Shown here in pieces: positions 22,573-33,900 of a stretch of DNA of 64,000 nt. Each line of letters starts with the position of its first letter. Within the stretch, counting starts at the first letter, position 1. The notes under the pieces are model-generated. The model was not told the origin of the DNA. It worked only from the letters and a program-made list of their open reading frames with translations, and searched no databases. The stretch comes from Tetracentron sinense. Taxonomy: Eukaryota; Streptophyta; Magnoliopsida; Trochodendrales; Trochodendraceae. Position numbers and translations under genes: made by a program. The stretch is taken from NCBI GenBank assembly GCA_015143295.1, contig CM026571.1, positions 4,979,501-5,043,500 on the forward strand, written 5' to 3'.

Positions 22573-23788
22573 CTCAGAGGAAGAGAAAGATCTCCAGAGA
22601 GAGACTGTCTAGTACTCGAGGCCGTTTGTTTTTCCTCTCTCTCCTTATCCCTCCCTCTCTTGATACTTGATAGGTTCCGGCTCCTCTGCTCGAATGATGG
22701 TGCTCAGATCTTGCTTGGGCTTTAACCCAAGCAAGACACGTCACCTCTTCAAGATCGAACGGCTTATGATTGCTCAGCTTAAGAGTTTTAGTAAAACGAA
22801 AAATGGGCTTTCTCCCAGGTTTATTTTAGTTACTGTTTTTGTTTTGTTAATTTTCAGATATGGGTTTTGTTTATTTATCTAGTATTTGGTGAGTTCTTAT
22901 TTTTCTATTTTTTTTTTTTTTCCTAATATGGGGTTTGAAACGGATTTTTTGAGTCTTTTTTTTCCCTTTTTAAAACTTTTATCATCTCATTTCTTATAGT
23001 ATTCTCTGTGTGTCCTCTTAAAGGTCGATTTTTGTAACTAATATCTATGCAATTTACTTGAAGTAATAATCACTCGTTTGCTTTTTTTTACCCCTTAATT
23101 GGCATATTTTTCAATATTAAATGGGGATTGTTATTTTGAATTCTTTGATTTAATTTCTGCTTTCTCGTTCCTAATATTTTTTTTCTCTTTCTAGATCGAA
23201 CGCCTTTCAATTGATGAAGTTAGGGACAGCTTAAATGGAAGATTCTGATTGCCATATGTTTTTAAAATTTGTTATTGCTGCTGTTTTGTTCTGTATTTTT
23301 AGTTACTGTGATCTTTTAAGTGAAAATGGAATCCCGTTTTATCGTTGATTAGCCAAGAGAAAAAGGGGAAAACGGAAAATGAGCGTTTGATATTTCAATA
23401 GAACAAATATGAATATCAATCATATTACTCGATGTCTGTACCTGATTTCCATGTTCATAGCAATATTGTTGCTACATATAGGAAAAATCAAACAGAAATT
23501 TCATCTTATTTCGTATATTGGCAGAGAATAGAATTTGAGAGACTGTTGGTTTATTGTCTCAGTAATGTAATTTTTCCTCTCCATGTTCTTTCTTCTACTC
23601 ATATTTTGATGATTTTTTTTAGGATCCTAATAGTTGGTGTAAGAAAAAATTGATATATGTTGTTTGTAATATTCTCTCTTTCTCTGGTAGAACATAATAT
23701 TCTCTTGATCATCAATGAAAGAATTTTCTTGGTATGCATTTATGATATTTCATGGTTTCTTTATTTTGGATTCATGATTGTGTTCTAA
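22573..23788. other. UROD upstream region and spacer
   Basis: A CT-rich block at 22625-22660 precedes the UROD start on the minus strand and is likely its 5' UTR/core promoter. The rest, to 23788, is T-rich, with no exon recognised and no trace of an ERF-VII first exon. Confidence 0.45.
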
Positions 23789-24275
23789 AATCTGCAAAGA
23801 GAAAGAGGAAGAACCAGTACAGAGGAATTCGACAGTGCCCATGGGGGAAGTGGGCTGCTGAGATTAGAGACCCCAGAAAAGGAGTCCGAGTCTGGCTTGG
23901 AACCTTTAACACTGCAGAAGAAGCTGCAAGAGCTTATGATAATGATATTAGATGAATCCAAGGCAAACAACAAGATCACGTGAAGATACTCTCTTGCTGT
24001 TTACAATCTCAGTCACTTGTAGAATATATTATTGTTTTAGTAACTTACTCTTATGAGTTGCATATCCTACTGTAATCCTATGTGCAAAGGCATTGTATCT
24101 TTATTAGGATTCTCTCATAGAATCTATTATAAATACTAAACCAAAACACCAGCTCAAGGTAATGTGAGCAAAATCTTCTTCTCTCATCTTTTAAATGAAG
24201 CACAAAGGGTCTGAGGCAAGAAAGCCAAGGCGAATTTCCCCGAAGAGGCACTCCCCACGGCTTAAGAGCGCAATG
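23789..24275 (+). pseudogene. ERF group VII (RAP2.12-like) gene relic, split by an insertion
   Basis: The 5' part encodes an AP2/ERF domain in two stretches I can read: [20 protein letters not shown], then [18 protein letters not shown] continuing to AARAYD. The linker before the domain is typical of ERF-VII factors (RAP2.2/2.3/2.12). An Arg is replaced by Cys (RQCPWG), and after AYDNDIR an in-frame TGA sits where a conserved Arg is expected. The next residues (IQGK) still align. The domain's end, GKKAKANFPEE, resumes at 24214 after about 247 unrelated bases, and a further stop (TAA) follows. AGGCAA flanks the interruption at 23961-23966 and 24214-24219. No first exon (MCGGAI type) was found. 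An expressed protein is very unlikely. Confidence 0.85.
23967..24213. mobile_element. ~247-bp insertion within the ERF relic
   Basis: Unrelated sequence splits the AP2 domain, with AGGCAA duplicated at both sides as a candidate 6-bp target duplication. It contains TATTATAAATACTAAACC near 24128, resembling the TATA region of a small LTR. Clear TG..CA or inverted termini were not found, so the class is unknown. Confidence 0.5.
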
Positions 24276-24474
24276 TAAGCAATTTCATATTAACCTTGTT
24301 CCCATTTCATTTTGTCTAGCACTGATGGTTTGAGCAATGAAGAAAAACCCATTTCCAATCATCTGTTCTAATATGCTTTCCCCTTTTGTTTTGTTATTTT
24401 GGTTGTGGGGTATCCCCAATGGCTTGCATTAAATCTTGACATTATGAAGCTTAACTTTGATTACTTCCAAACAG

Positions 24475-24759
24475 AGATGGGCAAAGAATTGGGATGACTT
24501 GGTTGCCTTCCCAGCTTTCTTTACTTATGGTCTAGAATCAACAATAAAGCCTAGAAATCGTTGTTAAGAAAGGCTTGAAATGTTCTCTTGGATGGCTTCT
24601 TAATTGCTCTGATGAGAAGTTTCAGGAACAGATGAACTCCGACTCTATGACATGGAGGAGATGGAAATAGAACCATCATTCAACATGAATACATTGTTGG
24701 AATCAAGGGGAGACGCGTCATCCTTTGAAAACGAGGACAGCCATGAGGAGTATATGTAG
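24475..24759 (+). pseudogene. mTERF (BSM/RUG2-like) C-terminal relic
   Basis: Translation gives WDDLVAFPAFFTYGLES then TIKPR in one frame. The second frame continues VVKKGLKCSLGWLLNCSDEK. The first frame resumes with DMEEMEIEPSFNMNTLLES and ends in an acidic tail before TAG. This is the C-terminus of plant mitochondrial transcription termination factor proteins, most like plastid BELAYA SMERT/RUGOSA2 (mTERF4), from memory of that family. Two frameshifts, near 24560 (about -2) and 24650 (about -1), break the frame. Upstream mTERF repeats are absent. It lies about 200 bp after the ERF relic, which is unrelated to it, so the two fragments were probably brought together by transposition or deletion. 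Confidence 0.75.
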
Positions 24760-25526
24760 AAGGATGATGATGCAGGCCTTTAAGCAGTCACTTGTTGAGG
24801 ATCTGTGCTTTTTCAAGTTTAATATCTTGTAGGGTTAGTGTAGTAGTATCTAAAATGAATGACTTGTAATTTTGAATCGCTTAACATGTTAATTCTCTTG
24901 TAAATTTACATTGAATGAACAAGAATCCAGGGGTGAATGTGTTTTAGATCTCATTCTTTTATGTAAATGTGATTACGGCCTTCACGTGCTTTATGTGCAT
25001 CTGCTTCTAGAGAGGGCATGAAAACAAAGGGCTTTGATAATACTATAGAGTTTTTATTCCTTTCTGTGGTTCAGTTTTGTTCAAAATATGTAGGAACAAC
25101 TTAGATTCTTTGTGCAAATGATTTGGAGAGGAGTGAAAGGAGTAGTACTGAATCTAAGAAAATAATAACAATGAAAAAAATTAGGAAAAGCTATATCAAA
25201 CTCTTTTCTTGTGACCTAGAACATGGATCTCTTTTGATGATTGAGAGAATTTTTTCCTCTTTGGATTCACCAAACTGTTAGCTCTCTATTTATTTTATCA
25301 TTTGTAAGGAGAAACTACTTTATTTATATGCTAGAAGTATTGAGTAGCACCAACGATACAACGGTATGTTACATGCATGGGTTGTGGTTAAAAAAGCCCA
25401 AACAAAGTTCTTTATAAAAAGTGGCTTATTAAAAAAATACACTTATTTACAAAAGTCAAGGCTTATTTAAGATTGCCCAACGCTTTATTAGAAATAGACC
25501 TTTGCGATCCCCTCAGCCACTCAGCA

Positions 25527-25527
25527 T

Positions 25528-25576
<49 letters not shown>
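25527..25576. repeat. AT/AG microsatellite
   Basis: A TA run passes directly into a long GA run. Confidence 0.9.
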
Positions 25577-25577
<1 letters not shown>

Positions 25578-26574
25578 ATTCAATCTCATAACAAGAAATT
25601 TGCTTTTTTTCTTTTAGTTTTAAGGATATAAACATCATTTTTGAGGGCTTTTAACAGCTCAATGGTTCATAAATCGCCTGCTAAACTTATGGATACTGTA
25701 TTGAAGGTTTCATGCAAAATGCAGGCAAGAAAAAAACAGAGCCATGGGGACAAGAAAGCTCCTGTCTTTATGGTTATTTTGTTACAATCCTGGTTATGGA
25801 TGTTTTCCATTCCTGTATTTTAATTTCAATCTTTGTTGCATCTTTCTTGTTGTAGATGCCTCAGGGAGGGATTCTCGGTGCCTTGTATGCATTTTACAGC
25901 CACGATATTCCAAGGGGACTTCTCGCTACTACTTTCCTTTTAGTCGTAGTTTCCAGATTTACTCTGCCTGTTTTCAATAGCTTTGAAGCTAGTTACACCA
26001 GTCATACGAACCCAAGAAGATACCTCTGCATGCCTATAAGATTTTGTAGGGGGAAGGGCTACACTACCCCATGAATTTGTGATTTTATATATTTATATAT
26101 AAAGGGTAGGTATGTGATTGTTTCAGAATTAGCTGGACCACATGCTTCCTGTATGTAAATTCCAAATTCTCTATTTTTTGTGTGCATCAAATGATGATAA
26201 ATTCAATTATCAGAGGTTCTCAAATGTTTCTCCTTCCTGCTAATTTGATGTCTTATATTCATAGTATCAACATGAATAGATACAAAGGAAAGGAATAGGT
26301 GGTGATAAACAAATGGCAATGTTGGGTTGCACAAGGATCAGTCAGCCCAAACTCAGCTGGTATTAAAGGAACAGTCTCAAGGCTACATTTGTTGCACATT
26401 ATTGGTTTCGAGCTCATAGATACCCCTTCCAAAAATGTCTGCCTCTTTACATTTCAGTTTATTTCAATGAAATTAACCCCCACCCCACCACTACCCGAAA
26501 ACCGATACTGCTAAAGAAGAGCAATAATCATACTTTTTCTACTTAGCTTGCTTGATAGGAACTCTTTCAAGATC

Positions 26575-26637
26575 TCCTTGCCTTACACCCTGCCATGAAA
26601 CTGGAGGTCCTTGCCTTACACCCTGCTATGAAACTGG
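26575..26637. repeat. 33-bp tandem duplication, about two units
   Basis: TCCTTGCCTTACACCCTG plus the following bases to ATGAAACTGG occurs at 26575 and again at 26608, with one base changed. Confidence 0.85.
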
Positions 26638-27800
26638 TCAAGTAATCACCGAACTCTCTGCAAAACAGATTTCATTGAAGCTGGCTCACCGAAGAGTACT
26701 TTAGGAGTGTTGCCTTTTAACAGTGTAGGGCTCAAGGGCTGGAAACTGTAGCCTCATTAGGGCTGGGTTCAGAAACTCTGGCATCTACCGCTAGAACAAC
26801 GAGGACTGTGTTCTGGATTGACAAGTTCAACATTCCTAAACAATGAAATTCTTATTATTCAAATATAGTGCTTTGCCTTTGTGAACAGCCCCAAAAATGC
26901 AGCAACAGTACTTGCTCCCTGATTTAATTAGGTAGCTTCCCAATTATCTTCATTCCATGACAATCCTCCTCCACCACCGAAATCACAAGAGCACACAAAT
27001 ATCCTTGAAGTCATCTCGACCTCTTCCTCCCTTTCATGCCAATTCCACGCTGAAAGCAAATAAACAAACTAAACATTATCTATTTGAAAGATTATAGAAC
27101 TTTAGAAATCCAAATTTCAGAAACATTAAGCATATCATAGAAAGAAGGCATTGCATACCTTGAAAGATGAGAGAATAGGCAAAGTTGCACTCCAAATTTG
27201 AATTAAGTTGTTTCCTCTTTAAAAAGGAGAAAGATCAAAGCCCATGCCCTATCATCTGCCGCACATTTGTCATGATACATATAAGGTCCTTCTGATTATA
27301 AAAAAAGGAAAAAATATCTGATATGTTCTAGATCATAACAGAGAGAAACAAGACAAATTTGGAGTCGCATACCCACATGCATTCCAACCTTTTGGCAAAG
27401 GTGAACATAAAGAGATGGGAGTCGCATATCCACATGGGGGAGCAAGGACTGACTGCATTTGGCACAGGTTCTTTCTTTGAACTCGAAAATGCATTGCTTG
27501 GCCTCCCTTCCCCCCCTCCCCCCTCCTTTTTTTTTATGGCTGTATAGTCAGAAATAAGAAAGACCAGAGAGTAGTAGAATTAAACGGGAATCAACAGAAT
27601 TAGAGAAAATAGAGTAGATAACATAGAATCAATCTTCCAAGGGAGTTATTAGTGCTAAAAGAGAACAAGAACATGCAAGAGATATCTGAGACGAGGCATC
27701 TTAAGGAAAGAAAAGGAATGTTGTGCATAATTGCCTGTTTTATTGTGTTGAAGTTCCAAAATTCTCAGATGAATGGAAAAAAAAGTGGTATCCCCATATT

Positions 27801-28112
27801 ATTTTGGTAAATTGAACGATCAATTACAAATTATTTCTGTTTTCATTTTTATTATCTTGGTGTAAGCGGAGGTTGTAGCATAAGATGATGGCGGCTTGTG
27901 CCAGTTAAGTAAGAGAAATAAAGGAAGTAGGAAAACCCCATCATCTATGAGTATCAAATTCAGACACCTATGACGCAATCATTTACATTTATGTAAAGGC
28001 AAACAAAACTCAGCACAATAATTTTGGTTAATGGAATGATCTATTACAAATTATTTCTGTTTTCATTTTTATTATCTTGGTGTAAGCAGAGGTTGTAGCA
28101 TAAGATGATGGC
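27801..28112. repeat. 92-bp direct repeat pair
   Basis: Copies at 27801-27892 and 28021-28112 are about 93% alike and lie in the same orientation 220 bp apart. Both contain ATTACAAATTATTTCTGTTT and GTAGCATAAGATGATGGC. The spacer shows no coding capacity. They could be a tandem duplication of about 220 bp with one diverged half, or ends of a small element. Confidence 0.8.
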
Positions 28113-29088
28113 ATAGTCAGCAACTTTGCGCTGTCCACAAAATGCATCATTGAACTGAGTTGTAGAATTGATCATAATCTTGCTCTAAAAGATGTAGGTA
28201 AACCTGGATCCAATCCATATCCCCATATTTCCAACAATGAGCACAGAATAACTAAGTTTGAAATAGAAAACTGTTGATACTGATTTTGGATTTTGGCCAT
28301 GTGGCATCATCTCATCATATTCGTAATTTCCTCTTAGTTCAATAGTTATCTCAAAAGGCATATGACCCACTTTATAGGTACCTATTATCTCTTTTCTAGG
28401 GGATGTTCTGGACTTGTGGTTTGGAGGGTACTGAGGATTGCGTTAAGGATTGTGACGTCATTGTTAGATTTGCTATAAAGCCACATGGGTCCTTTCCTTA
28501 ACCTATGATTCAGTGATGGGCGGACGATGCGTATGGCGGGTTTGGTCATGACGCCCTAAGGCAATTGAAAAATCCTAAATGCTGATCTGTTAAATGATTT
28601 TAAGCCAAATCTTAAGAGATCCCTCTTTGGGAAACTCTATAAATAGAGGGGGTTGGCCTCATTAATAGTTTGTTAGATTTTTTGGAAAAAGAACTCTAGC
28701 AGAAAGGATTTGCTCTGCAACATCCTATTTTCCCCAAGAAGAGATCGTAGATCCTCCCTCTTCCTTCTTTCCACATTTTTTATCATCCCTTTTTTTTAGC
28801 AAAATCAGCATCGCTTGAGCGGTCGGATTAGCCGATTGAGGCGGGTGGTGGGACAATCTCAACTATCCTCAACCCTTTAATTTTCTGGTTTCAACAAGAA
28901 CCATCCGAATGAGTCACAAGCTCAACCTCAATCTTCATCAATAGTACCAAGTACCAACAATAACAAATGACTAACAGTACAAAGTGACAAATGAAACAAG
29001 AATAACCGGTCTTCAGATATTTCAACATAAGCATTTCAACCATGGCTTGGAAGAAAATAAGTTCTCAATTTAGGAAAATAGAACGTAC
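28113..29088. other. Spacer downstream of the RGXT-like exon
   Basis: No exon matching the rest of an RGXT gene was found. A good TATA-like CTATAAATAGAGG at about 28635 lies in a stretch (about 28400-28900) that could be an old LTR, but I found no matching target duplications. Confidence 0.35.
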
Positions 29089-29568
29089 CTGAGTACCAAA
29101 CTCATGAGCAGTCTGAGCATCCGGTGCTGGAGGGATCAGGACAGCATGACCAGGCCACTTCTGATTCACCCTGTAAAGGGTTGCATAATCCTCAGCAATA
29201 ACAAGCACCTTTTCCTGATGCTTCTGCCTGGAAATGCTGATCAACCAGTTGTTTAGAAAGGGCAGATAAGACTGGCTCACGGCACAGACTATAACTGTTC
29301 CATTCTTCGCCACAAAAGAAACAGCCTGTTCCAGTGTGTATTCCTTCCATTTCGAAAGAGACTCTTTACTGCCAGAAAAAAGGCCTTCCGGCATGCTCAT
29401 CCATGGGAAAAAGACTCCAAGAACTACCACAAGAGACAACAAAATGAAAAGTCCAGTACGGCTGAAAAAAGAGATTGGCTTCTGGTTACTGCTCGAAGAA
29501 CGGGGCGAAATTGGGTAGGGATTTTCCAGAAGCTGTTGCTGTTGTCTCTGATGAAGAAATGCTGACAT
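29089..29568 (-). pseudogene. RGXT: RGXT/MGP4-like xylosyltransferase, first exon only
   Basis: One 160-codon exon encodes a type II Golgi protein: a Gln-rich cytosolic N-terminus, a membrane anchor (LFILLSLVVVLGVFF, about residues 41-55), a stem, and the start of the catalytic domain (GTVIVCAVSQSYLPFLNNWL, VLVIAEDYATLY, KWPGHAVLIPPAPDAQTAHE). This matches plant rhamnogalacturonan-II alpha-1,3-xylosyltransferases (Nucleotid_trans, PF03407). These use UDP-xylose to decorate wall pectin. The exon ends at a perfect donor (ACTCAG/gtacgt). I find no downstream exon with the DxD motif (YNDVDMVW type) in the 6.5 kb before UROD, so the enzyme cannot be complete. I chose MSAFLHQ as start because a 3' splice site (gatttcag) lies just upstream. 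Relic or partial gene; an extremely long intron is the alternative. Confidence 0.7.
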
Positions 29569-30504
29569 TGTTGCCACTGAAATCAAAACCCTTATGCAAC
29601 GTGCAGCAGAAGCATAACAGCTTCACAAGATCGAATCGGACATTGGAAATAATCCCCCTGATTCTCTACATATCCAATACAGAATCTCAAAAGATAATAG
29701 TGTTTGAGGTTGATGAAGCAGTTCCAAGACAAAAATTTTCAAATTTCAAGAGTTCTGTAGGGTATCTGCACTAAACGACTGAATCTAGGGCAACAGTTTT
29801 GTAAAACTAGGCTTATCAGATTACACCATTCAATCATGATTTCTCCTCACACCATTATAGACTAGAGAACGACAAGTTTCATGTTTCCAACGGATCTCTA
29901 GAAAAACTAATCCAAATTAAGCGCAAATATGCACCGAAATCTTCGAATCAATGCAAGTCTACTCACTTCAAGATTTACAACTAGCAAATAAGAGATTCAA
30001 AGAGATAAACAGAAATAACAAGATTTCAACCAGAGATCTTGATCAGAAACAAGGATAACAATAACATTTTTTTAAATTAAAAAAAATCGTTCTATCTATT
30101 ACGGATTCTGAAAAAGCCGAATCGTTCGAAGGTCTAAAAATGCTCTTCGAGTCGCAGCTCGGACACTTCAAATCGAGAGAGATACGCGAGCTTCTGCAAT
30201 TTCTGCTCCCGCGAAGCTCTCATAAAATTAGCAATTAAAAAGTTGCGCATTGCGCATCTGTTAACTAACTGTGAGACTGTACAGTGCCGACCGCATCATA
30301 CTTCAAGTGTTCCCATTTGCAGACCGTTTGATTGGTGGGGCATGAAAATGCTGACCAGCATCTGATCAACCATTATCAGAATTTTTAAGATCCCATGGCC
30401 CAATCAAGAGGTTCTCACCGTTCGCGATGACAGTGATCATCTGCCAGATTATTGGTAACCAAAACCATGCAATACCCTCTTCCGAGGCATCTCAGGCTCT
30501 CTTT
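29569..30504. other. Leader and promoter region of the RGXT-like exon
   Basis: gattttgatttcag just upstream of the ATG suggests a 5' UTR intron, with its leader exon near 30100-30250 on the minus strand. No other gene seen. Confidence 0.4.
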
Positions 30505-30690
30505 TTTGGCCACATGTCCCCTTTTAATTGTGGTTAAGATTCAATAATCTTTAAGATTAGGTTTTCAGGAAAAAAAAATTTAAAAATTTAATCAGAAGAA
30601 TTTAAATTTTTAACCATAGCTTAAAGGCAAGCTTTGTGTGAGCGAGTAGGGGCAATAGTTTGCTCTTCACCAGTGGAGCAACAATTGCTC
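30505..30690. mobile_element. Hairpin MITE, family M1 copy 7
   Basis: The left arm is ACATGTCCCCTTTTAATTGT then GGTTAAGATTCAATAATC. The right arm is TTTTTAACCATAGCTTAAAG, with a short A-rich loop. It is a shortened member. Confidence 0.5.
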
Positions 30691-30974
30691 ATATTTAAAA
30701 TTGCAGTTCTCCCCTTTATCTCTCTCTCACTCTATATATACACAGGATTTTCAGAGCAGGATCTGTAAAGCCATTACTAGACCACAGAAATAATCAATAT
30801 ATGTATAACACAATCACTTCATTGAATTACAAAACATCAGATCCTCCACCAAACCACAACCTACAAAAGAAATTGAGTCGACCCGTAACTGGCACTCTAT
30901 TCCATAAATCAGTGGTCTGTTCAATCGCAGAGTAACCAAACGTTAAGAAAATAAATGAATGGATAAGAGAGCCC

Positions 30975-33900
30975 TTAAGAAAGGGATGTGACTCGGACGG
31001 AGTGGTCAGCTGACCCTGTCAAGAAGATGGGCAAGGTTGGGTGCCAATCTACTGTAGTTATAGCAGCACTGTGGGGAAGTGTTCTGAAACCACTCATATG
31101 ACCTTGAACCTGAACCAAATTCCAAAAAATCGAAAGCTTGCATTAGATCAGGAGCACCAACTGTATCTGGAACACAACGCACTAACAAGAGGTTCAGAAC
31201 TTCGAAGAAAAAAAAAAGCTTTGGTAAAAGCAGACCCTCAATCCATGGTTGACCAATTGGATGGTCAGGACTCAGGAGCAATAAGAATGGGTCACAAGTC
31301 AATTATATAAGCTACAAGACCAGTGCCATCATATTTTATATATTCGGAGGAATATAATTTAAAAAAACAAAAAACAAAGATAAGGTTCACCTGATATATA
31401 GGAGATCTAACTGAACCAGAAGTCACCAATAGTCTCCGCCCATCAGCATCCAACCCCATTTCATGCCTACAGATATTTGCGCTCTCGGGGTTGCAGAACC
31501 TACAGAATAGAAAAGACCCATTTTGTAAAGTTTCAAATTCAGAAGGATAATTTGAAGGGAGAATACTAAAATGATGATGTGGATAGAGTCATTATGAATA
31601 TGAAGTTCAAATACATAAGTGGTGTGTGTTTTTGTGTTATGGGCAGCAAGAGGTTCATTTTTTAAGGAAGACAATATATGGAGGTTGCAGGCATGTAGGC
31701 AACATATGCATAGACTATACTCCTGTAAATTGGACTGCACAAATTCATAGGTAGGAAGATGTACAACAACGTAGCGTTAAAGACAACAAAACTATTTCCC
31801 ATGGCAGGGAACCTGGTCTGTGCGGGTCTGTCTTTGGCAATGATAATTTTAGTGATACATAATATAAGTAGCTATATTGAGTGAAGGAGGGCCAAGTAGT
31901 GCACAGACCTACTGCAATCTCTTGACCAAAGAACTTGACCTTGGTTGTGTAAGCTCCATTCAAATATCTGCAACCAAATAATCTGTGGCAAGTCAGCTTT
32001 TTCATATTCACTACAATGGGAACTTAAGACTTACCTAAAGATGAGAACTACTAGCAAGTAGCAAAAAAGTTATAAAAACACATGAAGGCAAGTAGCAAAA
32101 AAGTTATAAAAACACATGAAGTCCAGAGGATATTCAGAACAATATTCCAGATATAGGCCTAACTTCAAAAAAAAACCAGTATTAGAAAGTTAGAGGTACT
32201 TGCCTTTCCATCATAACCCAAGCTGAAAATGCTCGTCTCATCAGGCCCAAACAGAATAGAGCTTATAGCAGAATCATGGGCAGGCCACCCTGTAATTTGC
32301 AGGCCAGCAGACATGTCTTCGGCTTGTTAAGGAAAATATGTATGTACAGACGCACACACATACATATTAAGGAAGTGATTGGGCTCCCCCTGTTTTTTAT
32401 TTTATACATGGAGTGCTCCTTTCTCAAAAAAAAAAAAGGAAATTACATTGTCAAAACAACTGCATTGCATTTAACAATGTACGTTTGTCTCTTATCACTT
32501 GGAAGGATGCAACGTTTATCACACAGGGGGTGCCCAAATCACAAGTGAGTCATTATCATAAAATGGTAGTTAAATCATATTGGGCCCACTGAATGATCTT
32601 AAGCTATTTAGAGGATACCAAACATGTGAATCATTCCATCAGTTGCAGAGGCTGCTAAAATCTTCCCATTGTGATTGAAGCAGAGAGAAGTAATTGCTGG
32701 TGGATCTTTACCTAGAGGAAGGACGGCCTTCATGAAAGGAAAAATTGCATTAAGGCTTAATTGCTATCATTCAAAAGGATTCAACTCTGGTGATAAAATG
32801 TGAAGTTCTGGGAACACAAACACATACCATAGCCTTCCATGTCTTCATGTTCCAAACGGTTAGGGAAGCGAAACCTATTTTATCAATATAACTTGAGCCA
32901 TACCTACAAGGCAAATGACAACCTAAGAATCTCATCTTGTAACCAGGGAAAAAAAGCTTAAGGAAAAAATTAATTTACTGAATCAAATAGTTAATTTATT
33001 TTACTATCTCCTGAAACCAGAGACTATATGGATTGATATCCATAACTATTCCAACTGGTAGCAGCAATTGTCTTCCTCCTCAGTTTGCTAAAAGAATTGG
33101 TAATTCTTTGTCAGGTCAAATATTTGGAAACTCCTTGTTAGTTCAAAATCTAACTTAATATCATTTTAACAGTACATCTTCATTATAAAATGAGAATACT
33201 CTATTCTTCAATTAGGAAATGACTTTTTTTTGGGTACATGTCACACGGTTAGACCGCAACCCCGGGTATTTGGTTAGTATTTGTTCTAGTTAGTGGTGGG
33301 CATATCAACAGCTACACTCATTCCAAGGGATTTAATATGGTCTCCTTGATGATGTGAGGGATACAATTCTGTTGTCTGAGCGACAAGGCATGTATAGGAA
33401 CTGATCTTAACCTTTTTGCAACTTTAGGTGAAATATTAAAGGAGATGAGAGATTAATTTCATATTACCATATAGAATTATAATTTCTAGGTCTTTCAATT
33501 TGCCATCATCCATGAAAGCTAACTATTATGTCGATGGTTATGAGAAAGTTCCCTTTTTCTTGTGCCGATCTTGCAGACTCCTCCCTGATTAATATCAAAA
33601 GTTGGGTGAATTTCACCGCATAATGACAAGAACCTGAATAAATAGTACCATTTGGAAATTTTGCTCAAAAAAATGTGAACCTACATGTCCTAATGTTCCA
33701 AAATATAGACAGCAACTACCACCTACACTAACCAGAATACAGATTTACCATCACTTCAAAGCTCGTCAGCAAACTACTATCCTATTTTATATTTTTCCTG
33801 GTCAGTACTACTGTTCAATGCAACAAGAAACATATTGACACACTCAAATTTAGCGAAAAAGGTAATAAAGAGAAACGGCTTTCCAATCATTCGAGTATGT

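Larger units (their letters stand above)
24760..27010. other. Gene-poor spacer
   Basis: No recognisable gene. The overlapping frames at 25641-26074 include a hydrophobic stretch (GLLATTFLLVVVSRF), but I cannot match them to a family and they lack consistent splice support. Also here are an AT/AG microsatellite (25527-25576) and a 33-bp tandem duplication (26575-26637). Confidence 0.4.

Noticed and set aside
25641..26074. Overlapping frames with a hydrophobic stretch, possible small gene
   Set aside because: No family recognised, frames compete on the same strand, and no start or splice pattern is decisive.
28400..28900. Possible solo LTR with a TATA box near 28635
   Set aside because: TG...CA borders can be proposed at several places, but none has matching 5-bp flanks.
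31006..31302. 98-codon minus-strand frame ending in HLLDRVS
   Set aside because: It overlaps the last WDR91 exon in the wrong frame. The correct frame gives [12 protein letters not shown] and a stop at 30975.
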